Positions 43,055 to 52,024 of a stretch of 64,000 bases of DNA are shown one piece after another. The position numbers and the translations under genes were made by a program. The notes under the pieces are model-generated. The model was not told the DNA's origin, did no database searches, and saw only the letters and a list, made by a program, of their open reading frames with translations. The number at the start of each line of letters is the position of its first letter. Position 1 is the first letter of the stretch. Source of the DNA: Clostridia bacterium (GTDB taxonomy: Bacteria > Bacillota_A > Clostridia > Christensenellales > Aristaeellaceae); NCBI GenBank assembly GCA_025997215.1, contig BNUH01000003.1, positions 57,937-121,936 on the forward strand, in the 5' to 3' direction.

Positions 43055-43787
43055 GTTGCAAAAATGCCCGTGTATTCTCCTCCTGCGGATCGTCGAATAT
43101 CCGATCCGGCGTCCCAGCCTCCTCTATTATCCCGTTATTCAGATATACCACCAAGTCCGCGATCGACTTGGCGAACGCCATCTCATGCGTGGCCATCAAT
43201 ATCGTCGCCTTCGTGCTCTTCAACTCGCGCACCAAATCCAGCACCTCGCCGACCAGCTGCGGGTCCAGCGCGGATGTTATCTCATCCAGCAGCAGCACCT
43301 CCGGATCGGACGCTATCGCGCGCACAATCGCCACGCGCTGCTGCTGCCCGCCCGATAACCGATCCGGGTACACCCTTGCCTTAGTCTCAATTCCTATCCG
43401 CTTGAGCAGCTCCATGCCGCGCGCTTCCGCCTCGCCGCGCTTCATCCCAACCACCTTGCGCAGCGACAGCGTAACATTATCCAGCACCGTCAAATGCGGA
43501 AACAAATTGAACGACTGGAACACTATCCCCATCTTCCGCCGCACAACGTCCGGGTTAACGCGCGGATCGGATATATCCTCGCCGCCTAAGAATATCCTGC
43601 CGTCGCTGACCGTCTCCAGCAGATTCGCGCAGCGCAGCAGCGTCGATTTTCCCGACCCGGATGCGCCGATACATACCACGACAGAATTCGCCATCACTCC
43701 AAGCGTAATCCCACGCAGTACGGCATTCTTCCCGAACGACTTGCGCACGCCGTCGAATCTCAGCAGCGGCTCGCCCGGCGTAATCAT
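43038..43787 (-). CDS. Polar amino-acid ABC transporter ATPase
   Basis: 249 aa, GlnQ/HisP-like. Walker A GASGSGKSTLL, Q-loop FQSFNLFPHLTVLDNV, signature LSGGQQQRVAIVRA, Walker B VLLLDEITSALDP, switch His in MATHEM. The Pro-to-Ile change in LLLDEI is minor. ATG 43787 overlaps the permease stop (ATGA) and has GGAGGC. Last gene of a three-gene uptake operon. Confidence 0.93.
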   Translation of the reverse strand: MITPGEPLLRFDGVRKSFGKNAVLRGITLGVMANSVVVCIGASGSGKSTLLRCANLLETVSDGRIFLGGEDISDPRVNPDVVRRKMGIVFQSFNLFPHLTVLDNVTLSLRKVVGMKRGEAEARGMELLKRIGIETKARVYPDRLSGGQQQRVAIVRAIASDPEVLLLDEITSALDPQLVGEVLDLVRELKSTKATILMATHEMAFAKSIADLVVYLNNGIIEEAGTPDRIFDDPQEENTRAFLQRYRLV

Positions 43788-44635
43788 ACCGCGCCTCCGG
43801 CCTGTTCGCGCCGCTTCAGCCGCTCGGCGTACCAATCCGTCAGGTGGATAAACGGCAAACTCATCAGTGTGAATAGTAGTCCCGCCGCGACATACGGCGT
43901 AAAGTTGTAACTCTTCGACACGAGTATCTGCGCCGAGCGCACCGCGTCGATGGCACCCAGCACCGACACCAGCCCGACATCCTTCTGCATGGCGACGAAG
44001 TCGTTCATCAGCGCGGGCACGACCTTGCGCACCGCTTGCGGCAGCACGATGATCCGCATCGTCTGTGCGTGCGACAATCCCAGCGACCGCGCCGCCGCGC
44101 GTTGTGACGGATGAACAGCCTCGATCCCCGCGCGTATCACCTCCGCGACATACGCTGAATATACGAGTATAACGGCTATAGTTCCTAATAATGTTGAATC
44201 TATCCTGCCGAATATCCTAAGTCCCGGTATGCCAAACCCCACTAAATATAATACAATAATCATCGGCATCCCCCGGAACACATCCGTATAAATCGTAGCC
44301 AACGCTCGCAGCGGAAATAGTACCGGGCTGATCGTCGTCCTCGTGATAGCGATCAGCGTGGCCAACACCGCCACCCCTGCGACGGCGGCTAGCAGCACGC
44401 GCAGATTCATCAGCAATCCTTGGAAAACGACAGGCAGAGCCTCGAAAAAGTAACGCGGATTAAAGAACGTCTGCCTCACCCGTGCCCAGCCTTCCGACCG
44501 GGACAGCGTAAAATATATCGCTGCGGCGAACACCAGCAGACTGACGCATGACACAACAACCGAGCGTACAGATTGCTTGCGTCTGTACGCCCGGCGTGAC
44601 AATTCGATCTCGCTTACCCGCTGTTCATCATCCAT
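43784..44635 (-). CDS. Polar amino-acid ABC transporter permease
   Basis: 283 aa, HisM/GlnP type. A short N-terminal cytoplasmic part and a first membrane helix near residues 25-45 are followed by the permease core with VFQGLLMNLRVLLAAVAGVA and the EAA loop AAARSLGLSHAQTMRIIVLP-QA. A single permease gene suggests a homodimer. Operon with the binding protein upstream and the ATPase downstream. Confidence 0.92.
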   Translation of the reverse strand: MDDEQRVSEIELSRRAYRRKQSVRSVVVSCVSLLVFAAAIYFTLSRSEGWARVRQTFFNPRYFFEALPVVFQGLLMNLRVLLAAVAGVAVLATLIAITRTTISPVLFPLRALATIYTDVFRGMPMIIVLYLVGFGIPGLRIFGRIDSTLLGTIAVILVYSAYVAEVIRAGIEAVHPSQRAAARSLGLSHAQTMRIIVLPQAVRKVVPALMNDFVAMQKDVGLVSVLGAIDAVRSAQILVSKSYNFTPYVAAGLLFTLMSLPFIHLTDWYAERLKRREQAGGAV

Positions 44636-44657
44636 GGTTTAAGTATATGCGGAAAGG

Positions 44658-45467
44658 TTACTTCAGCAGCGGTACGTCGTACTGGCCGAGCCACTGCGCC
44701 TTTAGCGCGTCGATAGTGCCGTCGGCGATGAGTGAATCCACCGCGACCGTGACAGCCTCCGTCAGCGGGGAATCCTTATCCAGCACCAGCGCTAGCCCCG
44801 CCGTAACATCCTCGCTGCCAGCCAGTATGCCCAACACGATCCCGCCCTCGACCTGTTCATATGTCAGGTAGTCGGCGGTGGTGACTCCGGCAACCATCGC
44901 GTCTATCTGCCCGGCGTTCAACGCCTGGGCGACAGCTGATAGGTCGTTGAAAACCTGCACCGGGTTCTCGGGCTGGATATTATCATGCGTGAACTGAACC
45001 GCGATATCGCCGGACGCCGCGCCAAATATGGCGCCCTTTAGCCCCGCAATGTCTGCAACCTGTGCGAACGGCCCATCCGCCTTAACGACGACGGCCAGCG
45101 GTTCCTTATAGTACACGGTGGAGAAGTCCACCGCCGCCTTGCGATCCTCGGTAACGGAGTACTGCTGCAGGTTGAAGTCGAAACTCTTCGGCCCTGGTTG
45201 GATAGCTTCCTCGAATTGTGTGCGTACCCATACGACGTCCTCCTGGCCGAAGCCCAGACGCTGCGCCACGGCATATGCCAGCGCCGCCTCAAAGCCCTCG
45301 CCGGATTCAGGCGCGTCGTTCAGCACCCAGGGTTCCCACGCGGGTTCGCCCGTGCCGATGGTCAGCTTGCCGGGGGTCAAGGTCTGGAGCACATCGCCTT
45401 GCGCGAAAGCCAGCGTGCATGCCATGGTCAGCATGACCGCCAAGGTTATGGCTAACAGTTTCTTCAT
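44658..45467 (-). CDS. Amino-acid ABC transporter substrate-binding protein
   Basis: About 269 aa, SBP_bac_3 fold. Signal peptide MKKLLAITLAVMLTMACTLA with likely cleavage after AFA; the cysteine does not sit in a good lipobox. Type II periplasmic fold features: KLTIGTGEPAWEPW, FDFNLQQYSVTEDRKAAVDF, IFGAASGDIAVQF and a C-terminal IDALKAQWLGQYDVP. Binds a polar amino acid or small related solute. ATG 45467. Confidence 0.93.
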   Translation of the reverse strand: MKKLLAITLAVMLTMACTLAFAQGDVLQTLTPGKLTIGTGEPAWEPWVLNDAPESGEGFEAALAYAVAQRLGFGQEDVVWVRTQFEEAIQPGPKSFDFNLQQYSVTEDRKAAVDFSTVYYKEPLAVVVKADGPFAQVADIAGLKGAIFGAASGDIAVQFTHDNIQPENPVQVFNDLSAVAQALNAGQIDAMVAGVTTADYLTYEQVEGGIVLGILAGSEDVTAGLALVLDKDSPLTEAVTVAVDSLIADGTIDALKAQWLGQYDVPLLK

Positions 45468-45499
45468 AGTAAATCCCACCCCAATCATAATCTGACATT

Positions 45500-45528
45500 A
45501 ACTTATCAGAAAACAGGAATTTTGTCAA
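45500..45528 (-). promoter_or_regulatory. Promoter of the amino-acid ABC operon
   Basis: Minus strand TTGACA (45528-45523), 17 bp, TAAGTT (45505-45500), about 33 bp upstream of the binding-protein ATG. Confidence 0.6.
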
Positions 45529-45639
45529 TAACGTTGGTGAATCGGAAGGAATTGTCGGATATTCCATATTTTGGAACGCAAGCGTCTCCTGCTCCGTCAT
45601 ATCAGCAGATTCATTCGTATAAAGGACGGAGGGTGAAGG

Positions 45640-47091
45640 ATGGATATTACTAAATCACTGTTATCAAGAAAGAAAGCCATGGCACGTTTGCTATGCCTGT
45701 TGCTCGCTTTAATTCTGCTGCCGCTTTCGGCTATGGCGGAGATCGGCGTCATTCTCATCGACGAGGAGGGAAATGTCGATTACGAAGCGCTGCCGGGAAT
45801 GCCTGAGACGCTGGAAGAGCTGGCGGAATTAGCGCCGGAATTCGGCCCGGTCGTAACGCCTGAACCAACGGCCACGCCGCGGCCCGGCATGCTGCGCGCC
45901 GCCGCCGTGAACCCGCCGAACTACCCCGGCGTCTCGCTGAAGTACGGCTCGAAAGGCGCGGCGGTGACAGCCATCCAGAATCGCTTGAAGGAGCTGGGAT
46001 ACTTCGGCGGGACGGTCACGGGGAACTACCTGGAGATGACGGTGTCATACGTCAAAACATTCCAGCAGAAGAACGGGCTGGGCGCGGACGGCATCGTCGG
46101 CCCTCAAACCTGGGCGAAGCTGTTCTTCGACCCGAATGTTATCTCCGTCGGCGGCTCGGGCACGACGACGCCGCCCGCCAGCACCGCCAAATACTTCATC
46201 ACGATAGATTGCGTGAATCAGATCGTCACCGTGTATTCCAAGGATTCGTCGGGCAAGTACGGCAAGGTTGAGAAGCGTTTCATCTGTTCGACGGGCACGG
46301 CGTCTTACCCGACGCCCATCGGTTCGTTTACGCTGAATGGGCGCACGGCGCGGTGGTGCTACTTCCCGGAGTGGGGTTCGCACGCCCAATATTGGACGAG
46401 GATCAACAGTTCGATAGCGTTCCATTCGGTTATATATTCAAAACCGCAGACGAACGCGCTCGTCCTGTCATCCTACACGAACCTTGGCTCACCGGCCTCG
46501 CATGGGTGCATCCGGCTGCTCGTGGCCGACGCCAAGTGGATTTACGATAACGTCGGCGCGGGCACGGTCGTCGAGACGTTCAAAGGCAAGGCCGATCCCG
46601 AAGGTACCCAAGCCCTGAAACCAGGACCCATTGAGGCTGCAACGAATCTGCCGAAGGCGACGCCCCAACCGACCGCGCTGCCCGTGTACAACAGCCAGGA
46701 GTTGCCGCCGCAGCCGTTCCGGACGCTGAAGGTTGGTCTATCCGGCAGGGACGTATTTTGGCTGCAGAGCAGGCTGAAGGAGATCGGGCTGTATGCGGGC
46801 AGCGTCACGGGCGGTTACTGGGAAGGCACGCGCGACGCGGTGAAGGCTTACCAAAAGGCGAACGGCTTAACGGCGGACGGCATGGCCGGAACGAAGACGC
46901 AGACTGTTCTCTATGCATATCTGCTGAACGCGCCCCGGCTGGTAAACCAGCTGCTCGTCCCCGAAGTCACACCTATATTGGAAGCAACGCCCATACCGAC
47001 GCCTATATTAACGCCAGAACCTACGCCGGAATTAACGCCTATACCTACGCCAGAACCAACGCCCATTCCTACGCCCGGCGCGGTGGGTTGA
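45640..47091 (+). CDS. L,D-transpeptidase (YkuD) with two peptidoglycan-binding domains
   Basis: 483 aa, exported (signal LLCLLLALILLPLSAMAE). Order: PG_binding_1 at about 105-165 (LKYGSKGAAVTAIQNRLKEL, ADGIVGPQTW), YkuD at about 185-310 with the nucleophile motif SPASHGCIRL and AFHSVIYS, second PG_binding_1 at about 365-425 (SGRDVFWLQSRLKEIGL, TADGMAGTKTQ), and a Thr-Pro-Glu-rich tail with PTPEPTP repeats. Such enzymes make 3-3 cross-links or anchor proteins in the wall and may act in spore cortex. GGAGGG precedes the start. Confidence 0.92.
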   Translation: MDITKSLLSRKKAMARLLCLLLALILLPLSAMAEIGVILIDEEGNVDYEALPGMPETLEELAELAPEFGPVVTPEPTATPRPGMLRAAAVNPPNYPGVSLKYGSKGAAVTAIQNRLKELGYFGGTVTGNYLEMTVSYVKTFQQKNGLGADGIVGPQTWAKLFFDPNVISVGGSGTTTPPASTAKYFITIDCVNQIVTVYSKDSSGKYGKVEKRFICSTGTASYPTPIGSFTLNGRTARWCYFPEWGSHAQYWTRINSSIAFHSVIYSKPQTNALVLSSYTNLGSPASHGCIRLLVADAKWIYDNVGAGTVVETFKGKADPEGTQALKPGPIEAATNLPKATPQPTALPVYNSQELPPQPFRTLKVGLSGRDVFWLQSRLKEIGLYAGSVTGGYWEGTRDAVKAYQKANGLTADGMAGTKTQTVLYAYLLNAPRLVNQLLVPEVTPILEATPIPTPILTPEPTPELTPIPTPEPTPIPTPGAVG

Positions 47092-47095
47092 AAAC

Positions 47096-47872
47096 TTACA
47101 GCGGCTTTATGCAATCGGCTAAGCCACGCTCCCTTAGTAACGCTTCAGCTTTCGCCAAATCCTCCATGCTGTTGACGCCCGTCGCCTCGTCGTTATCCAG
47201 CAGTCGGTAGACTTCGGTGCGCTTACCCAGCCGCGCGTATACGCCCGCAGCCGCCGTCAGGTAACGTTCGGGAGGATTACGGTTCGGGTCAAACGGGATC
47301 AACGCCAGCGCATCCCACATGTCCGAGCCGTTGAATACCTGGATCCCCACGTTGACCTCGTCGATCAGCTTCTGCGCGGGCGTACACGCGGACTCCTCCA
47401 CGATATCCAGGAGCCGCCCGGATTCATCCCGGATCAGCCGGCCATACGGCGGTATGGGATGGATCACGCCCGACAGCAGCGTTTGATCCGCGCCGGATTC
47501 GATATGTTTCTCCAGAATTCCCCTGTAAGTCATGCAGCTGAGCAGCGGCATATCGCAGTAGAGCACCATCACGGGGCCGTTGAACCCCTTGAGCAGCGGC
47601 CGGGCATACTCGGCCGCATGAGCAGTGCCATCCAACACCGTCTGCTCTACATAATGATAAGCCGTGCCCAGCTGCGACATCACCTGTTCCTTGCGGTAAC
47701 CCACCACGATCGTTATGTCGTCCGAGTTGATGAATTGCAGATGGTCCAGCACGTGCCGGATCAACGGTCTGCCGCATGCCAGGCGCAGCGCCTTGGGCAG
47801 TTCAGCCGTCTCGGATTGCAGCCGCTTGCCCTTGCCGGCGGCCAGTATTACAACCTTAACCTGTGTTTCCAT
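47096..47872 (-). CDS. Sugar-phosphate nucleotidyltransferase (GlmU N-domain-like)
   Basis: 258 aa. Nucleotide-binding KVVILAAGKGKRLQSETAEL-PK, VLDGTAHAAEYA, the metal-binding VLYCDMPLLS, a YGRLIRD strand and EVNVGIQVF follow GlmU uridylyltransferase order. The left-handed beta-helix acetyltransferase domain of GlmU is absent, so it only makes a nucleotide sugar, probably UDP-N-acetylglucosamine or a relative. Last gene of the six-gene operon starting at 51870. Confidence 0.82.
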   Translation of the reverse strand: METQVKVVILAAGKGKRLQSETAELPKALRLACGRPLIRHVLDHLQFINSDDITIVVGYRKEQVMSQLGTAYHYVEQTVLDGTAHAAEYARPLLKGFNGPVMVLYCDMPLLSCMTYRGILEKHIESGADQTLLSGVIHPIPPYGRLIRDESGRLLDIVEESACTPAQKLIDEVNVGIQVFNGSDMWDALALIPFDPNRNPPERYLTAAAGVYARLGKRTEVYRLLDNDEATGVNSMEDLAKAEALLRERGLADCIKPL

Positions 47873-47905
47873 TGGCGTTACCTCATGTATAACTTTTATA
47901 GAATG

Positions 47906-48721
47906 TTAGAATCCGTTATGGATCAGCCAATCTTTGGCTAACCTTGGCCAATCCCGCGCCAATGGCACGTTTGCGCCTAAGCCAATGCCGTGCTGACCTT
48001 GCGGGAAAATATGCAGCGCGAAGGGCCGCTTATGCGCGGACATGGCCGCCGCGAATAGCAACGCGTTCTCAACGGGAACCCCGGCGTCCTCCGCCGTGTG
48101 CCATATAAACGCGGGCGGCGTATCATCCGTGACCAATTGATCCGGTGAGAGCAGGCGCATTGTCATACCGCTGATGGTTTTCTCCCCGGTCAGCGATTGG
48201 AACGATCCCCTATGCGCAAGGGATATCACAACGCCCGACATTACGGCGTAACAGAGCAGGATTGCGTCCGGACGGCTGGATTCGCGCTCGACAGGATCGT
48301 CCGCATCGGGCTGGCCCGCGTCGTATGTCGTTCCGGCGTGCGCGGTCAGGTGCCCTCCCGCCGAGAATCCTAGAATGGCTATCTTGTCTGGCAGGATGCC
48401 CCATTCGACAGCGTTCGCGCGGACGAGGCGTATGGCCCGCTGCGCATCGCTCAACGGCACGGGATGCACGTACGGCGCGACGCGATAGCTTAGCACGAAC
48501 GCGTGCACGCCGGCTTCGTTGATCATCTCGGCGATGGGTGTGCCCTCGTGCTCGGCCTTCATTACGTAGCCGCCGCCGGGACAGACTATCACCGCGCCGC
48601 GCGGCTGGCTTGCGTCCGACGCCCAGAAGGGTGTCAGCGTGGGTTGCGGCTGGCCGTATGCCGGGTTGAAGTCAGGCGCGCCGTTCGTCCATAGTGGGAT
48701 GGGGTTTACAGGGCGATTCAT
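47906..48721 (-). CDS. Alpha/beta hydrolase, carbohydrate esterase-like
   Basis: About 271 aa. Oxyanion region VIVCPGGGYVMKAEHEGTPI, nucleophile elbow ILGFSAGGHLTAHA, and downstream ..EDAGVPVENAL and QGQHGIGLG for the acid and histidine. The pattern is that of the Axe2/BD-FAE-like acetyl xylan esterase group. It has no signal peptide, so it would act on imported oligosaccharides. ATG 48721 is favoured by GAGGTGA at 9 nt. Confidence 0.87.
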   Translation of the reverse strand: MNRPVNPIPLWTNGAPDFNPAYGQPQPTLTPFWASDASQPRGAVIVCPGGGYVMKAEHEGTPIAEMINEAGVHAFVLSYRVAPYVHPVPLSDAQRAIRLVRANAVEWGILPDKIAILGFSAGGHLTAHAGTTYDAGQPDADDPVERESSRPDAILLCYAVMSGVVISLAHRGSFQSLTGEKTISGMTMRLLSPDQLVTDDTPPAFIWHTAEDAGVPVENALLFAAAMSAHKRPFALHIFPQGQHGIGLGANVPLARDWPRLAKDWLIHNGF

Positions 48722-48737
48722 AATCATTCACCTCGTA

Positions 48738-49559
48738 TTATAATATAGGATGCGCTATCAGGTCCGGTATCAAGTCCGCCAGCCGATCCGCAATCCTGTG
48801 CGGCTGCACGGGTGAGGACGGCAGGTCTGCCAGCTTCGCTTCGCCAGTCAGAACCAATATGGACAGCAAACCATTATTAACTCCAGTGGCTATGTCGGTA
48901 TAAAGGCGATCGCCCACCATCGCGGATTCCTCCCGCGACGCTTTGGCCATCGTGAGCGCGCCGTCCACGATCCCGGCGTAAGGTTTGCCGATAATCGCAT
49001 CCGGTCTGCGGTTTGCCGATGCTTCGACGAATGCGATGATCGCGCCAATGTCCGGTGCAAAGCCTGTCTCGGTCGGGCAGTTGAAATCCGGATGCGTGGC
49101 GATGTACGGCAATCCATCCCGCACCAGATCGCACAGCCGCGTCATCTTGGGATAATCCAGCGTCGTGTCATAGCCGATGATTACATAATCAGGATTATCA
49201 TTATCGATAACCAATCCCATTGACTCCAATTCCTTGCGCAAGGGCGGCGTGCCCAGCAGGAACGCGCGGCGATTCGGGAATGTTCTTAAACAATAACTGG
49301 CCGTGGCCTGTCCGGACGTGTATACCAAACGGTGACGCTCCGGCACGCCCATCCGTTCCAGCTTCCGCTCGTAAACCCGCGCCGATTTGGATGAATTATT
49401 CGTCAAGAACAGCGCCGTCCGGCCCGTGCGTTCGATGGTGTCCAAGAAATCCAGCGAACCGTCGAGCAGCCTGTCGCCTAGGTAAAACGTGCCGTCCATA
49501 TCCAACAGGAATACTCGGGTGGTGGATAGGTCGGCGCGATGTGCGTGTCCCTCCGTCAT
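48738..49559 (-). CDS. HAD-IIA family phosphatase (NagD-like)
   Basis: About 273 aa. Motif I VFLLDMDGTFYLGD (nucleophile Asp and general acid), motif II FLTNNSSKSARVYERKL, the C2 cap, and motif III/IV IGKPYAGIVDGALTMA ... AMVGDRLYTDIATGVNNG. The group dephosphorylates sugar or nucleoside monophosphates and p-nitrophenyl phosphate. ATG 49559 has GAGG at 8 nt; ATG 49577 has none. Confidence 0.88.
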   Translation of the reverse strand: MTEGHAHRADLSTTRVFLLDMDGTFYLGDRLLDGSLDFLDTIERTGRTALFLTNNSSKSARVYERKLERMGVPERHRLVYTSGQATASYCLRTFPNRRAFLLGTPPLRKELESMGLVIDNDNPDYVIIGYDTTLDYPKMTRLCDLVRDGLPYIATHPDFNCPTETGFAPDIGAIIAFVEASANRRPDAIIGKPYAGIVDGALTMAKASREESAMVGDRLYTDIATGVNNGLLSILVLTGEAKLADLPSSPVQPHRIADRLADLIPDLIAHPIL

Positions 49560-49573
49560 TCGACATACCTCGA

Positions 49574-50065
49574 TCATTTATGATAACGTTCGCCTGCGTT
49601 GATCTTGCACGCGCGGTATAGCTGCTCCAGCAGGACGACCCTGGCCAGCGAATGCGTCAGTGTCATGGACGACAGCGACAGCTGCCAGCGCGCCTTCTCC
49701 TCCACCGATGGCGACAAACCCAGTGATCCGCCGATCATGAAGCACAGCCGCTTGGACGATTCAGCGGCACGTTTCGACAGCCAGCCCGCGAATCCCTCCG
49801 ATGTGAAACGCTCGCCGCCGATGGTCAGCGCCGCCAGTGCGTCTCCAGGCCGGATCCGCTTGAACAGCTCCGCGCCTTCCGTGTCCGTTATTTGGCGAAT
49901 CTCGGCGGGAGTGGGTTCGTGAGCGCCTCGCGGTTCAGGCAGATCAGGCACTTCAATCTCTTCAAATGTTAGGAATCGCCGCAGTCGTTTGGCGTATTCA
50001 TCCACCAATAGACGCGCACCGGGTTCGCGCAGCTTGCCCACGCACAGCACGGCGACCGCCGTCAT
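49574..50065 (-). CDS. rlmH: 23S rRNA pseudouridine-1915 N3-methyltransferase RlmH
   Basis: 163 aa, SPOUT-type knot methylase acting on assembled ribosomes. Start MTAVAVLCVGKLREPGARLL, knot motifs CFMIGGSLGLSPSV and the C-terminal LTHSLARVVLLEQLYRACKI with the conserved YHK end. ATG 50065 overlaps the upstream stop (ATGA), so it is coupled to the CPBP gene. Normal family length. Confidence 0.95.
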   Translation of the reverse strand: MTAVAVLCVGKLREPGARLLVDEYAKRLRRFLTFEEIEVPDLPEPRGAHEPTPAEIRQITDTEGAELFKRIRPGDALAALTIGGERFTSEGFAGWLSKRAAESSKRLCFMIGGSLGLSPSVEEKARWQLSLSSMTLTHSLARVVLLEQLYRACKINAGERYHK

Positions 50066-51039
50066 AATGACAGCGCGAGGAACTGCAGCACATACACCGA
50101 CGCCAGCAGCAGTATCATCAGCGCCAGGCTGATCCATATGCCGCGCGGGATGCGCTGTGTTAACTTTTCGGTGGGCGGGAACACCTCGCCCTTGACGGTC
50201 GAACCGTCCACGCTCGCCCGCACGAATGCCGCGCGCAGCATCAACGCCCATATTACAAACGAAACGGCGGTCTGGATGGCGAGCGTTGTCGTCAGTTCCC
50301 GCGAGAGCAGGTCGGTCAGCGAGGTTTCCACAGTTGTTGTCATGTAGTTTAACGCTACGGCCCCGGCATTGTGCGCGAAGTGGTACACCATGGGGAGGAT
50401 CAGGCTGTCCGAGGCTATGGCCAGCATAGCGAGCACGCAGCCCAGCAGCAGGTGAGTGGGTAATCCTGGCAGGCTCATGTGGGTCAGCGCGAATAGCGTG
50501 CCCGTCAGCACGACCGCGCGGCTCGTACCATAACGCTCCAGCGCGGGCAGCAGCAGCCCTCGGAAGGACAACTCCTCAAACAGCGCGGGCGCGGCCGCCG
50601 TAACCAACATCGCCGCGAACAGGCTCGTATCGACGCCCGACGACAGCCACACGGATAATGTATCCAGGTTCAGCCCGAATCGGGAGAGCATAGCGACCCA
50701 CAGCGAATCCAGCCCGGAGAAGTATTCCAGGCCGATCAGCGCGGCCAGCGCGGTCATCACACACGCGCCGAGCTTTGGCGGCCTGTCCAGCCGCGTGAAT
50801 GGGCGGCTCTCCGGCTTAATTTGATAGAACACCGCCCATGGCAGCCCAAAGAACACCATCTCCTGCAGCAGCTGCCACAGCGGAAGCCAATCCTCGCGCA
50901 CGCTGATATAACTCCGCGTGAGGAATAACCCGGCAGCGGCGACGGCAAAGAATACCAGCGCTAAGCCCGCGGCGGGCGGCGACGGTCTCGGCTTAGGAGA
51001 TTCAGGAGGCGGTTCGGGATCCTGTCTTGCAAAGTACAC
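50062..51039 (-). CDS. CPBP-family intramembrane metalloprotease
   Basis: 325 aa with about eight hydrophobic segments. Family motifs: EELSFRGLLLPAL (EExxxR), LFALTHMSLPG (FxxxH) and VYHFAHNAGAVALNY (HxxxN), which form the membrane-embedded metal site of Abi/CAAX-like proteases. Substrate unknown; some members process lipid-anchored or bacteriocin-related peptides. GTG start at 51039 with GAGGAT upstream. Part of the 51870-47096 operon. Confidence 0.88.
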   Translation of the reverse strand: MYFARQDPEPPPESPKPRPSPPAAGLALVFFAVAAAGLFLTRSYISVREDWLPLWQLLQEMVFFGLPWAVFYQIKPESRPFTRLDRPPKLGACVMTALAALIGLEYFSGLDSLWVAMLSRFGLNLDTLSVWLSSGVDTSLFAAMLVTAAAPALFEELSFRGLLLPALERYGTSRAVVLTGTLFALTHMSLPGLPTHLLLGCVLAMLAIASDSLILPMVYHFAHNAGAVALNYMTTTVETSLTDLLSRELTTTLAIQTAVSFVIWALMLRAAFVRASVDGSTVKGEVFPPTEKLTQRIPRGIWISLALMILLLASVYVLQFLALSL

Positions 51040-51084
51040 TCATTAATCCTCAATAAGTTCTCACTAAATTCACAATAAATCCAT

Positions 51085-51870
51085 TCAGCAGGGTATCTCA
51101 TAGTAACCGCCCGTTTGGTCGCGGTACGCCAAGTCTACGCGCACTGCGGGCGAGAGCGAGGATTTCACCGCTTCCAACGCCAGATCGGGTGTATTCGCCT
51201 CGGCGCTCATGTGGCCCAGCACGCAGTGGCGCAGACCGAGAGCCGTCAGTTTCGCGAGCAGCGACGCGCAGTCGCCGTTGGATAGGTGACCGTTGCGGCC
51301 TTGTATACGCCTTTTCAGCCACGCGGGGTAGGCGCATCCCTGCAGCATATCCGGATCGTGGTTGGATTCTATGAGCAGGAGATCCGCGCCTTCCAGCTGA
51401 TCCGTCCACGCGCTGGCCAGGTGGCCCAGGTCGGTGGCCAGCACGAGCTTGCGTCCGCGGTACATAAGGGAAAACCCAACAGGCTCGGCCGAGTCGTGCG
51501 GTATCAGGAATGGCTGGACGTTGACGTCCCCAATGTAAAAATCCTCGTTCGTGGTAAAGACCCGCCGATTCCGCGCCAGCACGCTGTCAAAGCCGGACTT
51601 GCTTGCCATGGCCACCCAGGTCGCCTGGTTCGCGAATATGGGCAGATCGTAGCGGGAGCTAAGCGTGCTCGCGCCCTTTATATGGTCGGAATGTTCATGC
51701 GTTATAATGATGCCGTCCAGGTTCGCGGCGGATTCGCCGATGGAATTCAGCAGCGACTCCACCATGCGCGCGGAATGCCCCGCATCCACGAGCAACCGCG
51801 TCCCACCCGCGCATAAAAATGAAACATTCCCGCTGGAACCGCTCCTAAGCGGGCAGAATCGAAGCGGCAT
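51085..51870 (-). CDS. MBL-fold metallohydrolase, YycJ/WalJ-like
   Basis: 261 aa. MPLRFCPLRSGSSGNVSFLC, the metal-binding THEHSDHIKGA, VLATDLGHL and LGHMSAEANTP are the YycJ/WalJ pattern, cytoplasmic metallo-beta-lactamase-fold enzymes linked to the WalRK region and DNA double-strand end processing in Bacillus and Streptococcus. No WalRK genes are nearby. ATG 51870 has GGAGGCG. First gene of the operon. Confidence 0.9.
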   Translation of the reverse strand: MPLRFCPLRSGSSGNVSFLCAGGTRLLVDAGHSARMVESLLNSIGESAANLDGIIITHEHSDHIKGASTLSSRYDLPIFANQATWVAMASKSGFDSVLARNRRVFTTNEDFYIGDVNVQPFLIPHDSAEPVGFSLMYRGRKLVLATDLGHLASAWTDQLEGADLLLIESNHDPDMLQGCAYPAWLKRRIQGRNGHLSNGDCASLLAKLTALGLRHCVLGHMSAEANTPDLALEAVKSSLSPAVRVDLAYRDQTGGYYEIPC

Positions 51871-51910
51871 GCAACGCCTCCCGCCTCCAAAATAAATGAT
51901 AACCGCTGGC

Positions 51911-51939
51911 ATTGTAGCATAGGCGGTTGAAGATGGCAA
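51911..51939 (-). promoter_or_regulatory. Promoter of the six-gene MBL-to-nucleotidyltransferase operon
   Basis: Minus strand TTGCCA (51939-51934), 17 bp, TACAAT (51916-51911), 40 bp upstream of the MBL gene. Confidence 0.6.
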
Positions 51940-51958
51940 CTGCGGGTTACGCAAACTA

Positions 51959-51984
51959 AAAGGGACGCGTCCCCGCGTCCCTTT
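51959..51984 (-). terminator. Intrinsic terminator of the collagen-like gene
   Basis: AAAGGGACGCG and CGCGTCCCTTT pair over 11 bp with a 4-nt loop and a short U-run on the minus strand, about 40 bp after the collagen-like stop. Confidence 0.8.
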
Positions 51985-52024
51985 CATTATCTTTAGCCGT
52001 GTATAAGTTTTCTAGCGTGAACGT